From Shewanella abyssi (GTDB taxonomy: Bacteria; Pseudomonadota; Gammaproteobacteria; Enterobacterales; Shewanellaceae), in assembly GCF_023284025.1 (NCBI RefSeq), contig NZ_JAKIKR010000010.1:1-64000 (forward strand): a DNA stretch of 64,000 nucleotides, in the 5' to 3' direction. The notes beneath the pieces were generated by a model. That model had not been told where the DNA came from. It was given only the letters and a program-made list of their open reading frames with translations, and made no database searches. Shown here in pieces: positions 9,787-18,538 of the stretch. A program made the translations under genes and the position numbers. Every line of letters starts with the position of its first letter. Position 1 is the first letter of the stretch.

Positions 9787-10995
9787 TTAAGCGGGCTTAA
9801 ATATACACTTTAAGCGTTTGATAATGATCAGTCGTGACATGGTAAATAGGCCGCTAACGGTTTTTTGATGTAGACGGAAAATCGTATCGTACAGGCGGCG
9901 TACTAGTCGGCCTTTTAACACTAATCTGTCGTTCAGCATGGTGCTGATGGCAAAGTTATGCCCAATGGCAACCACCATTCCGCCATCCTTGTAGACGAAA
10001 GGTTTTAGCGGTTTCCCCTCTAAATGCGCCACTAAGTTCTTTGCTAGGTGCACCGCTGCGCGGTTAGCGGCCTGGGCTTTTGGCGGTACTTGAGTGCCAT
10101 CAGCTTGTGGGATCGCAGCGCAATCACCTAAGGAGAATATTGACGAGTCCGCAGTGGTTGCCAGTGTTTGCTCAACCATCAGCTGGTTAGCATTATTGCT
10201 CTGTAGACCACCGATGTTTTTAAGCCAGTCTGGTGCTTTAATTCCAGCAGCCCAAAACTGAACATCAGCAGCTAATACTTTGCCATCGCTGGTGGTCATG
10301 CGTGCAGCTTCGACGCTGGCGATACGGGTATTGAGTATGATGTTGACCTGATACTCTTCGAGTCGCTTTTGCGCTTGCTGTGACATTTTAAGCGGGCTGT
10401 TCGGTAACACTCTATCAGCAGCTTCAATTAGATTAATGTTGAGCTTTGCCGCATAAGGGTTTTTGGCTAATTTAGCGCTTACTTTCGCTAATTCAGCTGC
10501 GAGTTCAAGCCCGGTAGCACCAGCACCGACGATATTAATGCTGCGCTCTTGTCCTGAGCGTAGCAAGGTACTTATTTGGTGCCAGCTATCTCGCGCTTGT
10601 TCTGGTGTATCGAGGAACAAGCAGTGCTCTTGCACGCCTAAGGTGGCAAAGTCGTTGCTAATGGCACCGATAGCAATCACTAGGTAATCATATTCGATAG
10701 CATCTGTTTCACCGTTAGGTTTACGGACCACTAACTGCTTATCTTCGCGCTTTATATCGGTCATCCACGCTTGGTAATGCATGTAGCCATTCTTGGCGCC
10801 ATGACTGAAATAGCACAGGCTGTCGAGGTCACTATCAAAGGTACCGGCGGCTATCTCATGGAAGCGAGGTTTCCAGTAGTGATGAGTTTCACCTTCGACG
10901 AGTATGACTTCATCTTGACGATTGACTGAACGTCCTAAAAGGCTAGCAATTTCTAGGCCGGCAGCGCCGCCGCCAACAATAACAATACGAGACAT
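9787..10995 (-). CDS. NDH-2-like FAD-dependent NAD(P)H oxidoreductase
   Basis: The start at 10995 has AGAGGA upstream and begins directly with the FAD loop (IVIVGGGAAGLE); the longer frame adds six residues without support. The ~402-residue protein has a second nucleotide-binding loop, INIVGAGATGLELAAEL near residue 160, and the SLGDCAAIP FAD segment. The C-terminus is basic and hydrophobic, as in peripheral membrane type II NADH:quinone oxidoreductases. It may feed NADH from formaldehyde oxidation to quinones, an idea drawn from its promoter, which is a minus-strand copy of the shared-regulon element. Other disulfide-oxidoreductase-fold roles remain possible. Confidence 0.8.
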   Translation of the reverse strand: MSRIVIVGGGAAGLEIASLLGRSVNRQDEVILVEGETHHYWKPRFHEIAAGTFDSDLDSLCYFSHGAKNGYMHYQAWMTDIKREDKQLVVRKPNGETDAIEYDYLVIAIGAISNDFATLGVQEHCLFLDTPEQARDSWHQISTLLRSGQERSINIVGAGATGLELAAELAKVSAKLAKNPYAAKLNINLIEAADRVLPNSPLKMSQQAQKRLEEYQVNIILNTRIASVEAARMTTSDGKVLAADVQFWAAGIKAPDWLKNIGGLQSNNANQLMVEQTLATTADSSIFSLGDCAAIPQADGTQVPPKAQAANRAAVHLAKNLVAHLEGKPLKPFVYKDGGMVVAIGHNFAISTMLNDRLVLKGRLVRRLYDTIFRLHQKTVSGLFTMSRLIIIKRLKCIFKPA

Positions 10996-11105
10996 AATAG
11001 TTCCTCTGTGCACCGTAATAGGTGCTGTAATACTTTTGACAATTGCCTTAGGAGTTGAGCGCTCCGACAGGGGTGCACTCGTCCTCAGGACTTAAGATGG
11101 GGCTC

Positions 11106-11161
11106 ATTATAGTTATCATCGTATTTGGAACAATCAGCCTAAAAGGTAAATTACTTTTACC
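11106..11161 (-). promoter_or_regulatory. Shared-regulon promoter, copy F (NDH-like gene)
   Basis: On the minus strand GGTAAAA starts at 11161 and TATAAT at 11111, the same 50-bp offset as the other copies. The middle box is degenerate (TGATTGTTC in place of GGATTATCA). GGTAAA also forms a perfect inverted repeat with TTTACC across 5 bp here. It lies about 110 bp before the flavoprotein start. Confidence 0.75.
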
Positions 11162-11272
11162 AAACAGTAATAATAGAGGTGGAGGTAATAGTAAGTGTAT
11201 GAATATACGTTTCATTGTCTATAAGAGACGAGGTGTGAATCTGTTGCAGAGCAGTGCGGGGAGATTAAATAC

Positions 11273-11438
11273 TCATTTGAGGGCTGTGTTGAGGTAGTCG
11301 AGTAACATACTCACCTTGGGTGATAAGTGACGGTTTTGTGGATAGATAGACCAAATACCCTCCTCGGGTTGGCGATTGAGTTCGTGTACTTAACTTCTTG
11401 GCCATCATGCTTGAGTCTGCTAATTGTCCAATCCTCTC
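11273..11438 (-). pseudogene. Decayed lysR paralogue
   Basis: Two fragments of a second LysR regulator are fused by an internal deletion. The distal one (about 11376-11435) encodes RIGQLADSSMMAKKLSTRTQ, matching the intact LysR near residue 145. The other, in a different frame, encodes a C-terminus with EEGIWSIYPQNRHLSPKV and ends at the TGA at 11273. The HTH region is missing. The remnant lies divergent to promoter C, repeating the lysR-promoter arrangement at 3.9-4.1 kb, so it was probably the former regulator of the Fe-ADH/gfa unit. Confidence 0.8.
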
Positions 11439-11525
11439 TAATGCACCCTCCGATTTTATTTGAGCCTTTGCTCGCGCTTTTCTATCACTAAAATAGCTCT
11501 TCTGCTTAGATTTATTGTTACTCAC

Positions 11526-11582
11526 GGTAAAAAGTTATTTGCTAAAAATAGGGATTATCAACTTTTAAGCAAGGAATATAAT
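11526..11582 (+). promoter_or_regulatory. Shared-regulon promoter, copy C (Fe-ADH remnant and gfa)
   Basis: GGTAAAA at 11526, GGATTATCA at 11552 and TATAAT at 11577. One extra base lies between the first two boxes, and the last interval is 25 bp as elsewhere. It precedes the iron-alcohol dehydrogenase remnant and gfa. Confidence 0.82.
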
Positions 11583-11636
11583 CACTGCCATCGAATGACC
11601 CTGGTGTCATCCAGTCTCAAGTTTTAGTCGTTAAAT

Positions 11637-11849
11637 ATGACCGCTGCCGATGCAGCAGAAGCGGGCATTGTCAAAATTGAGTGACTTTCAGCCTCCGGTG
11701 GTACTGCACGAAAACTAGCCGATCTTGGCGTCACAGAGGACAAACTTGAGTTTATGGCGATTAATGCCTTAAACGACGCGTGTTCTTTAACCAACCCAAG
11801 AAAAGGCACCACTGAAGAGATTATCAATATTTTTAAACAAGCTATGTAA
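11637..11849 (+). pseudogene. C-terminal remnant of an iron-containing alcohol dehydrogenase
   Basis: This 71-codon frame encodes the end of a group III (Fe-dependent) alcohol dehydrogenase: MTAADAAEAGIVKIE, then an in-frame TGA, then LGVTEDKLEFMAINAL and NDACSLTNPRKGTTEEI up to the TAA. The stop sits where a basic residue is expected (CGA to TGA). The catalytic and NAD-binding parts are gone; only about the last fifth remains. Immediately upstream is promoter C and downstream, 55 bp away, is gfa. The intact gene was probably part of the same carbonyl-detoxification unit. Confidence 0.82.
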
Positions 11850-11904
11850 GTAGCAGGCTAAGCCTTGTTGAACAGAGCTTAGCCACATTTTTGGAGTAAA
11901 CATT

Positions 11905-12462
11905 ATGACAACATTAATTCACCCACAGGTCGATAACGGCATCCCAGCAGCAGCGGAAGGTTTTACTGGAGGTTCATTACAATGCCAGTGTTCACATAAC
12001 CCGGTAGAAGTTACCGTCGCGGCGCAAACGGCACATAACCATGTCTGTGGTTGCAGCAAATGCTGGAAGCCTGAAGGCGCGCTGTTTGCTCAGATAGCTG
12101 TGGTTGCAAAAGAGATGGTTAGTGTGACTGCTAACGCTGATAAATTACAGATCATTGATGAGTCAGCGGCAATTCAGCGTCATGCTTGCAAAGAGTGTGG
12201 TACTCATATGTATGGCCGTATCGAAAACACTGGCCACCCCTTCTATGGTTTAGACTTTGTCCATACAGAGCTATCTAAGCAACAAGGTTGGTCTGCACCT
12301 GAATTCGCTGCATTTGTCTCTTCAATCATCGAGTCAGGTACTGCACCTGAAGCTATGGCTGATGTTCGCAATACATTAACCGATTTAGGATTGGCGCCAT
12401 ATGATTGCCTATCCCCTGTTTTGATGGATGCTATCGCAGCCCATGTTGCCAATAACGGCTAA
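11905..12462 (+). CDS. gfa: Glutathione-dependent formaldehyde-activating enzyme (S-(hydroxymethyl)glutathione synthase)
   Basis: This 185-residue protein matches Paracoccus Gfa along its whole length, including IHPQVDNGI at the start and [12 protein letters not shown]. All seven zinc ligands are present: Cys27, 29, 95 and 98 (structural site) and Cys48, 50 and 53 (CGCSKC, second site). Gfa was described as accelerating the condensation of formaldehyde with glutathione that feeds FrmA, though a carrier role has also been argued. GGAG lies 8 bp before the ATG. It follows the Fe-ADH remnant and is presumably read from promoter C. Confidence 0.95.
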   Translation: MTTLIHPQVDNGIPAAAEGFTGGSLQCQCSHNPVEVTVAAQTAHNHVCGCSKCWKPEGALFAQIAVVAKEMVSVTANADKLQIIDESAAIQRHACKECGTHMYGRIENTGHPFYGLDFVHTELSKQQGWSAPEFAAFVSSIIESGTAPEAMADVRNTLTDLGLAPYDCLSPVLMDAIAAHVANNG

Positions 12463-12505
12463 AACAGATTGATATATGGATGTCAGTATTATTGGACATG
12501 ATAGA

Positions 12506-12526
12506 AAGCGCTTCGGCGCTTTTTTT
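12506..12526 (+). terminator. Rho-independent terminator after gfa
   Basis: AAAGCGC and GCGCTTT pair around a TTCG tetraloop and run into seven T residues, 43 bp after the gfa stop codon. The rest of the 329-bp gap to the next gene holds promoter D and otherwise nothing obvious. Confidence 0.88.
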
Positions 12527-12656
12527 ATGACTAATATTCGCGCAACCCTCTCTCGGAAAATTGTACTTTTGGCTGCCATTATCTATAGGAAAGCTATAAC
12601 CATTTGAGTGGATGGGGCCTTTTATGGGATCACGTCGCTACTAATTGTTTCTATCT

Positions 12657-12712
12657 GGTAAAAGATAATTGTATTTCAGGTGGATTATCATCTCGGCATA
12701 AACAAATATAAT
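12657..12712 (+). promoter_or_regulatory. Shared-regulon promoter, copy D (psiE-like)
   Basis: GGTAAAA at 12657, GGATTATCA at 12682 and TATAAT at 12707: offsets of 25 and 50 bp, identical to copies A, B and E. It lies 79 bp before the PsiE-like start codon. Confidence 0.86.
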
Positions 12713-12791
12713 ACTCCCATCAAAGCGGAGTTGGTCTAATAGTATGAATAACTACTTAAAACGCTTTATCTGATTAAAACCGGAGCGCTAG

Positions 12792-13220
12792 ATGGAAAAA
12801 ATAGACAAAGAGCCACTGATTAATATGTTGGGCCAAGTTGTGCACTATGCGGTGCGGATATTAGCCGTGTTGATGACCTTGGTCATTCTATGGAGTGTGA
12901 TTGATGTGGGACGGGTGTTGTTTATTGAAATCATGACGCCGCCATACGGCTTGATTGATATGAAGGACATACTGGTTATCTTTGGCTCTTTCCTCGCGGT
13001 GCTCATCGCGATTGAAATTTTCCAAAATATTACCATCTACCTTAAAGAGGAGGTGATCCATGTGCAGATTGTGATTGCGACTGCATTAATGGCGATCTCC
13101 CGAAAAATTATCGTCTTAGACTTTAAAGAGGTGGAGCCAGAATATGTATGGGCCTCTGCGGCGGTCATTATCGCACTTGGGGTAACTTATTGGCTGGTAT
13201 CACCCAAACAACGTCATTGA
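12792..13220 (+). CDS. PsiE-family inner-membrane protein
   Basis: This 142-residue protein has four predicted membrane helices (about 19-45, 60-80, 90-108, 118-137) and the PsiE-type core with MKDILVIFGSFLAVLIAIEIF and a KEEVIHVQIVIATALMAISRKIIV segment. PsiE was named for phosphate-starvation induction, but its function is unknown. GGAG lies 6 bp before the start. Here it has the shared-regulon promoter, suggesting control by carbonyl stress instead of phosphate; no Pho box was noticed. Confidence 0.8.
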   Translation: MEKIDKEPLINMLGQVVHYAVRILAVLMTLVILWSVIDVGRVLFIEIMTPPYGLIDMKDILVIFGSFLAVLIAIEIFQNITIYLKEEVIHVQIVIATALMAISRKIIVLDFKEVEPEYVWASAAVIIALGVTYWLVSPKQRH

Positions 13221-13275
13221 CGCTGCGATCAGTTGGCTTATTTTTCAGTTCGATCACATTCCTTTATTACTCTCC

Positions 13276-13331
13276 AGTAAAAGTGATTTGCCATTTCAGC
13301 AGATTATCATCTGATTGATTATCAATATAAT
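13276..13331 (+). promoter_or_regulatory. Shared-regulon promoter, copy E (SMR transporter)
   Basis: AGTAAAA at 13276, AGATTATCA at 13301 and TATAAT at 13326 keep the 25- and 50-bp offsets. CATTTCAG before the middle box is shared with copy D. It lies 78 bp before the SMR start codon. Confidence 0.84.
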
Positions 13332-13408
13332 AGCTGCAGTAAAATCACTATCCCAATCTATGTTGCAGGCTTTGCCTGCCGATCACTTTTAAATTTAAGG
13401 CTTACATT

Positions 13409-13735
13409 ATGAGTTGGATCTTTCTATTACTGGGTGTCATGGCTGAAGCTTTATCTCATGTGGCGCTTAAGGCGACTGATGGCTTTAGCAAGCCGTTGCC
13501 AGCTGCAATGGTCATACTGGGACATTTGACGGCATTTATCTTTCTAGGCCAAGCGATGAAGGGCATGCCGGTCGGTGTGGTACATGCGCTATGGGCGGGT
13601 CTTGCTATCGTCACTGTCACCTTGTTGTCCGCGCTATTTTACCGTCAACATCTGGATTTAACCACTTGGGTGGGTATGGGTCTTGTGGCTGCTGGCGTGA
13701 TAATGATCAATTTGTCCCAAGGGCATAGTCATTAA
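13409..13735 (+). CDS. SMR-family small multidrug/guanidinium-type transporter
   Basis: This 108-residue protein has four membrane helices and the family's conserved Glu in helix 1 (LLGVMAEALSHVALK, Glu13, equivalent to EmrE Glu14), plus the HALWAGLAIV segment of helix 3 and a GMGLVAAGVIMINL helix 4. Whether it belongs with EmrE-like drug exporters, Gdx guanidinium exporters or other SMR subgroups cannot be settled by eye. Its promoter belongs to the shared set, so a substrate connected with aldehyde or amine adducts is inferred. Confidence 0.88.
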   Translation: MSWIFLLLGVMAEALSHVALKATDGFSKPLPAAMVILGHLTAFIFLGQAMKGMPVGVVHALWAGLAIVTVTLLSALFYRQHLDLTTWVGMGLVAAGVIMINLSQGHSH

Positions 13736-13944
13736 TAGCCAATAGAGTAGGTTCAATTTAGCTTAGTTTACTTGTTAAAGGATTAAAAACAGCACATCAA
13801 TGGATGTTGATAGCTTTATTGACTGTCACGCTATTCAATACAAACTGGCTGGCGATAGGCACTTTTTCATTGTTAATCTTAGGGTTAATCTGTTCTCAAC
13901 GTCGATTACGACAAGAAACAGATAAGTCATTAGTGAGGTTTGTT

Positions 13945-14484
13945 ATGAAAATTAAAACAATGCTAGCAGGTGTTCTATGTTCAGGGTTACTGGTCGGTAG
14001 CGTTAATGCAGCTGAAGTTGAATTCTTTGTCGGTGCCGCTGCGGGTTATCAAACAGACAAGGTTGATGGCAAGATACAGCATGATACTGAAGACATGTCG
14101 TGGCAAGGGCGAGTGGGGGTGTTGATTGAACAGCAGCACCGGATCACAGGTACCTTTGGCTATATGGAAGATGAGTTTTCTCAAGCGGGCAGCGATTATA
14201 AGCAGGAGCAATACAGCTGGTTGATCTCATATGACTATCTCATCCCAGTGCATAAGAACGTTAACTTGTTCGCCGGCGTTACTGTAGGCGTTAACGATAA
14301 TAAAATTGCTGGACGTGCCGATACTGCTCCTGTCTGGGGTGGCCAAGTGGGTATGCAATATCAATGGAGCGAGCACTTTTCGTCCGATCTCGGTTATCGC
14401 TATCTAGAGCAAGATTACGAACGTCATGGGATCACTATTGATAACAGCCAGCAAGTGTACTTAACGCTCGATTATAAGTTCTAA
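13945..14484 (+). CDS. Small outer-membrane beta-barrel protein
   Basis: The start at 13945 follows GAGG and opens a clear signal peptide (MKIKTMLAGVLCSGLLVGSVNA, shown as two parts: MKIKTMLAGV and LCSGLLVGSVNA). An in-frame ATG at 13804 would add a hydrophobic 47-residue extension without good support. The 179-residue precursor has alternating hydrophobic strands, paired aromatic girdles and a C-terminal Phe, as in 8-stranded OmpA/OmpW-like barrels. No specific subfamily is recognised. The 209-bp gap upstream holds no shared-regulon promoter. Confidence 0.72.
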   Translation: MKIKTMLAGVLCSGLLVGSVNAAEVEFFVGAAAGYQTDKVDGKIQHDTEDMSWQGRVGVLIEQQHRITGTFGYMEDEFSQAGSDYKQEQYSWLISYDYLIPVHKNVNLFAGVTVGVNDNKIAGRADTAPVWGGQVGMQYQWSEHFSSDLGYRYLEQDYERHGITIDNSQQVYLTLDYKF

Positions 14485-14509
14485 CACGACTTGTAACAGA
14501 CAGAAAAAA

Positions 14510-14617
14510 GCCGACGGCAATGCATTGGCGAAAGCAGCTGACAATACCATTGTGGTGAGTATGTTGGGGATTAATGATGCTGATATTTACAGTGTTTCGT
14601 TAGCAGCTCGTCACTAG
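14510..14617 (+). pseudogene. Possible C-terminal gene remnant
   Basis: An open stretch without a start encodes 35 residues, including ADGNALAKAADNTIVVSML, and ends in TAG. Composition looks protein-like, but the family is not recognised. It sits between two convergent genes. It could equally be chance. Confidence 0.2.
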
Positions 14618-14628
14618 AATCTCAGCAC

Positions 14629-16278
14629 TTAGAATCGATTCTTCACTAAGAAGCGCCATTCCCAGCTGTTCACTTCGACACCCGTGGTAAAAGGGACACT
14701 GAAATCAATATGGGCGACGTTGCCATAGCTTGATTTAGAGGAGTAGATCCTAGCGCCAATCCCGACACTGCCAATAACGCCAGCAACTTCGTTGTTGGCA
14801 TCGTTTCCGCCTGTTGCTTGACCCACATCGCTATAGACTGCCCAACCAAGCTCTGCTAATTGATAAAGGTTAATATTAGGGTAATTACGCACTTCTGCGG
14901 TAAATGCCCATTGATTGTCACCATATTGATAGTTGTTTGGGTAACCACGGATCCCGGTGTCATCGCCAAGCGCGAAAGGCCTATCAATATAATTGTTCTG
15001 AGAACTACTTAATCTTAGCTTGGAATAAGCGGTCCATTTAGGGGTGATGTGGTAGAAGTATTCTGCGGCAACATTGACCTTATAGTAATCTTTTTGAGTC
15101 GTGGCAAATACGCCCTCGCCATCCATCTCCAGCAGCAGCAAATGATCTTCAGCCTGGAAACCACGGCTAGATCGCCAATTGACGTGATAGCCAACGGGTG
15201 AGTCGTCATCGGTATCACGAGTTTCAAGCCCTAGTTTAACGTAGTGTTGCCAACCCAGATTAAAGTCCTCGTTATCGTTAATGAGGTGAATGTTATTAAG
15301 GACCTTAAAGTCATCTTGCAGGTATTGATAGGCTAGCCAAGGGTAGAGAAAATCACGATCTTGAGGCAGTTCTGATGTTGGGTACTCTGCAATATTATCA
15401 AACTCATGCTTATCTTGTGTCAGTCCCGTTATGATGCGAGAAAGTTCATCACTGCTGCGATTCAATAACCAGCCGTATCGGGCGCTGTTGTACGTGACCC
15501 CATGTTCAAATTCATTAAACTCTTGGCCATTTTGCTTTAAGGTATCGACGCGCAGATCATCTAAATACTCGGCAGAATACATGTAGCTGCCATCGAGTGT
15601 ATAGAAAGGTTTCTCAAAATAGAGATGGGTTGCTTGGCCGTCACTGTTATCGTAAAAATCAGCCGCTATGGTGGCATGCTCAATAAAGTTTATCGGGGCT
15701 TCAATCGCAAATTTGTAGCCGGTACGGTCGGCATTTGATTGGTACTTGAAACGAGTTCGGATCCCTAACCCGAGCAAGTTATCCTCTTTAATGCCGATAG
15801 AGTACTTACTTTCGCCACCGCTGCGGCTGACACTGACTGTGGGGAGTAATGACCAATTATCCCATGTCTCTACTAAAATGTTTTCGCTATCGTCACTGGC
15901 TAGATCGGCATCTGGTGCAGGCGTAGCAAACTCAATATTAGCGTCACGAATATAGGGTTCTGCCCGTAATATTCGTTGTACTTCATCGAGATCTTTCTGG
16001 CTTACAGTTTCATTTTCTTTAAAGCTGAGCTTGTCACGAATGACTGAATCACGAGTATTGATATGTAGGTAATTAGCCCAGCGATGAATGAAAAAGGTCT
16101 CGGGATCAGACAGATCAAAGATGTCATTACTTTTGATTACAATGTTTTTTATCTGCTTTTTTTGCTGGTAATCTTCGGTTTTAGCTGCTGTTTTTGGTGT
16201 CGTTATCTCTTCAGCACTAACGGCACTGGTTAGTGCGCAAGTTAACAAGGCTAACGTCGAACAGCTAAATCGAGTCAT
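14629..16278 (-). CDS. Omp85-family outer-membrane protein with one POTRA
   Basis: The 549-residue precursor has a signal peptide (about 1-22), a POTRA-like domain at about 43-150 (IKNIVIKSNDIF...LDEVQRILRAEPYIRDANIEF) and a barrel of about 390 residues ending in Phe. LGDDTGIRGYPNNYQYGDNQ near residue 440 resembles the RGY segment of the Omp85 loop 6 (VRGF/Y). It is too short and has too few POTRA domains for BamA or TamA. A role as a minor Omp85 porin or assembly factor is inferred. It converges with the barrel gene at 13945. Confidence 0.8.
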   Translation of the reverse strand: MTRFSCSTLALLTCALTSAVSAEEITTPKTAAKTEDYQQKKQIKNIVIKSNDIFDLSDPETFFIHRWANYLHINTRDSVIRDKLSFKENETVSQKDLDEVQRILRAEPYIRDANIEFATPAPDADLASDDSENILVETWDNWSLLPTVSVSRSGGESKYSIGIKEDNLLGLGIRTRFKYQSNADRTGYKFAIEAPINFIEHATIAADFYDNSDGQATHLYFEKPFYTLDGSYMYSAEYLDDLRVDTLKQNGQEFNEFEHGVTYNSARYGWLLNRSSDELSRIITGLTQDKHEFDNIAEYPTSELPQDRDFLYPWLAYQYLQDDFKVLNNIHLINDNEDFNLGWQHYVKLGLETRDTDDDSPVGYHVNWRSSRGFQAEDHLLLLEMDGEGVFATTQKDYYKVNVAAEYFYHITPKWTAYSKLRLSSSQNNYIDRPFALGDDTGIRGYPNNYQYGDNQWAFTAEVRNYPNINLYQLAELGWAVYSDVGQATGGNDANNEVAGVIGSVGIGARIYSSKSSYGNVAHIDFSVPFTTGVEVNSWEWRFLVKNRF

Positions 16279-16458
16279 AGGCAGGATGGCATCCTAATAA
16301 GTAACAATACTTACAATTGGGTTACATAACCATAGCACACGGAACGTGGGGGTTAGTCAAGGATAAGATGATGATTTTACTTGAGGAGAATTGAATATAA
16401 CGCAGAGGATGCGAGCGCGCTGAGGCGCCCGCATGTTTAATTTGTAACTCGTAAACGG

Positions 16459-17679
16459 TTATAAGGTGCGGCGTGGAGGCACGGCCACATTGGCAAAGAT
16501 CAACCCTGCAACAATGGACATAAAAATAAGAAATACCTGCGTGCCAAGGTGTGACTGGTTAAAAATGGTTTCACCTAAAATTAAGGTATTGAGGCCAATA
16601 TAAGTTTTGCTGCCGGGCACTAAGATGACGATGCCTTGTAACAGCGCAATAGTTGCTGGTGCTTTCATCCAGCGAGCATATAGGTTTGAATATACACCTA
16701 CCGCTAATGCGCCAAAGAAAATACCAATAGACTCACCAAAGTAAATGCCGCCGATCATAGCGGAGAAAAACGCCACAATACCCGCAAGGACCCCCCAAGG
16801 AGAGTCTTTCATTCGTGCTTTAAAGATAATCACTAGCGCCATAGAGAGAATCGGTACTGCAGCCCAAATGGCCCATTCAGGCAGTGATTCAGGTGGTACA
16901 TAGGTGGTTTCACCAAACAGTGTTTTACCTATTGTCAGACCTAGGATAACCCCGAAATAGAGCTTAAACAGCAGCATGAATGCATCCATCACCCTTGCTG
17001 TGCCAGAGATTAGATCTCTTGCGGCTAGCTCTGCTAAACCGAGTGTTAACGCTAAACCTGGAATAAAAATGATGATACCAGAGAGTATCACCACCGGAAT
17101 ATTCATACTGGGGTCAAATTGTGCAATACCGCTCGCGGCAATTGCGCACAAAATCGCGGCTAGGGGTTCGAGCATCTCGGCCATACGCTTAGAGCGCTCA
17201 GCACGATAGACCAAGCCATAAACCATTAAGCCCAACATCGCCGACCAAAATACATCGTTCCAACTGGTGCCCATTAACATGGCAAAGGCACCTGCTGAGC
17301 TGCCAAAAGCCAATAGCGTTAGGCCTGTGCCGTAAGGGTTAGGCTTATTGGAAATTTCCTCTAACCGTTCAAGAGCTTCGGTTAATGTGCGTTTGCCGGA
17401 CATTAGCTCTTCAACGAGTTCGTCGGTTCGCGCTAAGGAGCCTAAATCGAGTTCACCAGGGTTGACCCGTGCCACGTGGTTATACTCTTGATCTTCATCG
17501 TGTTGCAGTACGAAAGTCATTGCCGTTGGCGATACCAAGAAATAACCCTCTATGCCGAGCAGTTTTGATACCGCCTGTAGATGTGCTTCAAGCCGATAGG
17601 CTGGCGTACCAAATTTATGCAGTGCTTTACCGAGTCGAATGATAAAACGTCGCTTTTCTAAAAACTCTTGATTGTTCAC
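16459..17679 (-). CDS. ThrE-like threonine/serine exporter
   Basis: This 406-residue protein combines a soluble N-terminal domain (about 1-115, with FGTPAYRLEAHLQAVSKLLG) and about ten membrane helices, the fused DUF1212/DUF3815 layout of ThrE exporters. The N-terminal part is hydrolase-like in known members. GTG at 17679 is the apparent start; no strong ribosome-binding site is visible. It is monocistronic and divergent from a MAPEG gene. Confidence 0.82.
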   Translation of the reverse strand: MNNQEFLEKRRFIIRLGKALHKFGTPAYRLEAHLQAVSKLLGIEGYFLVSPTAMTFVLQHDEDQEYNHVARVNPGELDLGSLARTDELVEELMSGKRTLTEALERLEEISNKPNPYGTGLTLLAFGSSAGAFAMLMGTSWNDVFWSAMLGLMVYGLVYRAERSKRMAEMLEPLAAILCAIAASGIAQFDPSMNIPVVILSGIIIFIPGLALTLGLAELAARDLISGTARVMDAFMLLFKLYFGVILGLTIGKTLFGETTYVPPESLPEWAIWAAVPILSMALVIIFKARMKDSPWGVLAGIVAFFSAMIGGIYFGESIGIFFGALAVGVYSNLYARWMKAPATIALLQGIVILVPGSKTYIGLNTLILGETIFNQSHLGTQVFLIFMSIVAGLIFANVAVPPRRTL

Positions 17680-17901
17680 AATAGTTGTTCGCTATTTATA
17701 TCTTAGTTGTAAGGCTTAATTATTATCAATAAACGGATGTTAATTTAGCTTGCTTGTCACTGCTATTCGGCACTGTTTATTGGCATATTATTGACGAGCG
17801 CATCTTACCTGATTTGTTCAAAAAAAGTTGTGATTTATTTACTTCATGTTCGTAAATTGTAATGCTGTGCACTTATATAGCAATCACAAATAGGATGTTC
17901 C

Positions 17902-18300
17902 ATGCCACTCGCGATATCAGGTCTGTATATTAGCCTAACTGCACTGCTTATTATTACGTTAGCTTATAGAGTGATAAAACTCAGAAGAGTGCATAAAATT
18001 GGCATTGGTTCTGCTGGCAACGAAACATTAAGCTTAGCGCGTCGAGTACATGAAAATTTACTCGAGAACGCAGCGATGGCGATGTTGTTATTTGTGGTTG
18101 CAGAGAGCAACGGTACCAGCGCTGCGGTACTGCATAGCTTTGGTACGCTTTGGCTGGTATCACGCTTGATGCATGCCATAGGTTTAACCCAAGGCAAAGG
18201 CGGTTATCATTTTGGCCGTTTCTGGGGGGTATTGATGACATGGGCGGTTATTGTGGGTTTAGTGGTGGTTAATCTTGCTGCATTTGCGAGTAGCCTGTAA
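17902..18300 (+). CDS. MAPEG-family membrane protein
   Basis: This 132-residue protein has four membrane helices and the MAPEG core RRVHENLLENAAMAMLLF, with RLMHAIG in helix 4. The bacterial members are related to microsomal glutathione S-transferase; activity is usually untested. AGGA lies 6 bp before the ATG. A glutathione link with the frmA/gfa set is possible, but no shared promoter is present. Confidence 0.85.
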   Translation: MPLAISGLYISLTALLIITLAYRVIKLRRVHKIGIGSAGNETLSLARRVHENLLENAAMAMLLFVVAESNGTSAAVLHSFGTLWLVSRLMHAIGLTQGKGGYHFGRFWGVLMTWAVIVGLVVVNLAAFASSL

Positions 18301-18404
18301 TCACAGCAATAGACATCATCCTGTTTTAGATATTAGCGTGCTAAAAGCTAACAAGTCCCGCCTAGCAATACCCACAGCCAATTAAAGGGCTTAGCAGCTA
18401 TACT

Positions 18405-18431
18405 AAAAAAAGCATCAATTCGATGCTTTTT
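18405..18431. terminator. Terminator after MAPEG gene
   Basis: AAAAAAGCATC and GATGCTTTTTT pair around AATTC, with A- and T-runs on both sides. It lies about 105 bp after the stop codon and before ygiQ. Confidence 0.82.
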
Positions 18432-18538
18432 TAGTCACACCTGCGGAGCGGAGCCTGTTATACTCCGCGTCCCCGATGTGAGCTGGCACTGGGGCGTGTA
18501 ACCCGTATTTTTTGTTTCTAAGTTAGGCTGTCTAATCA

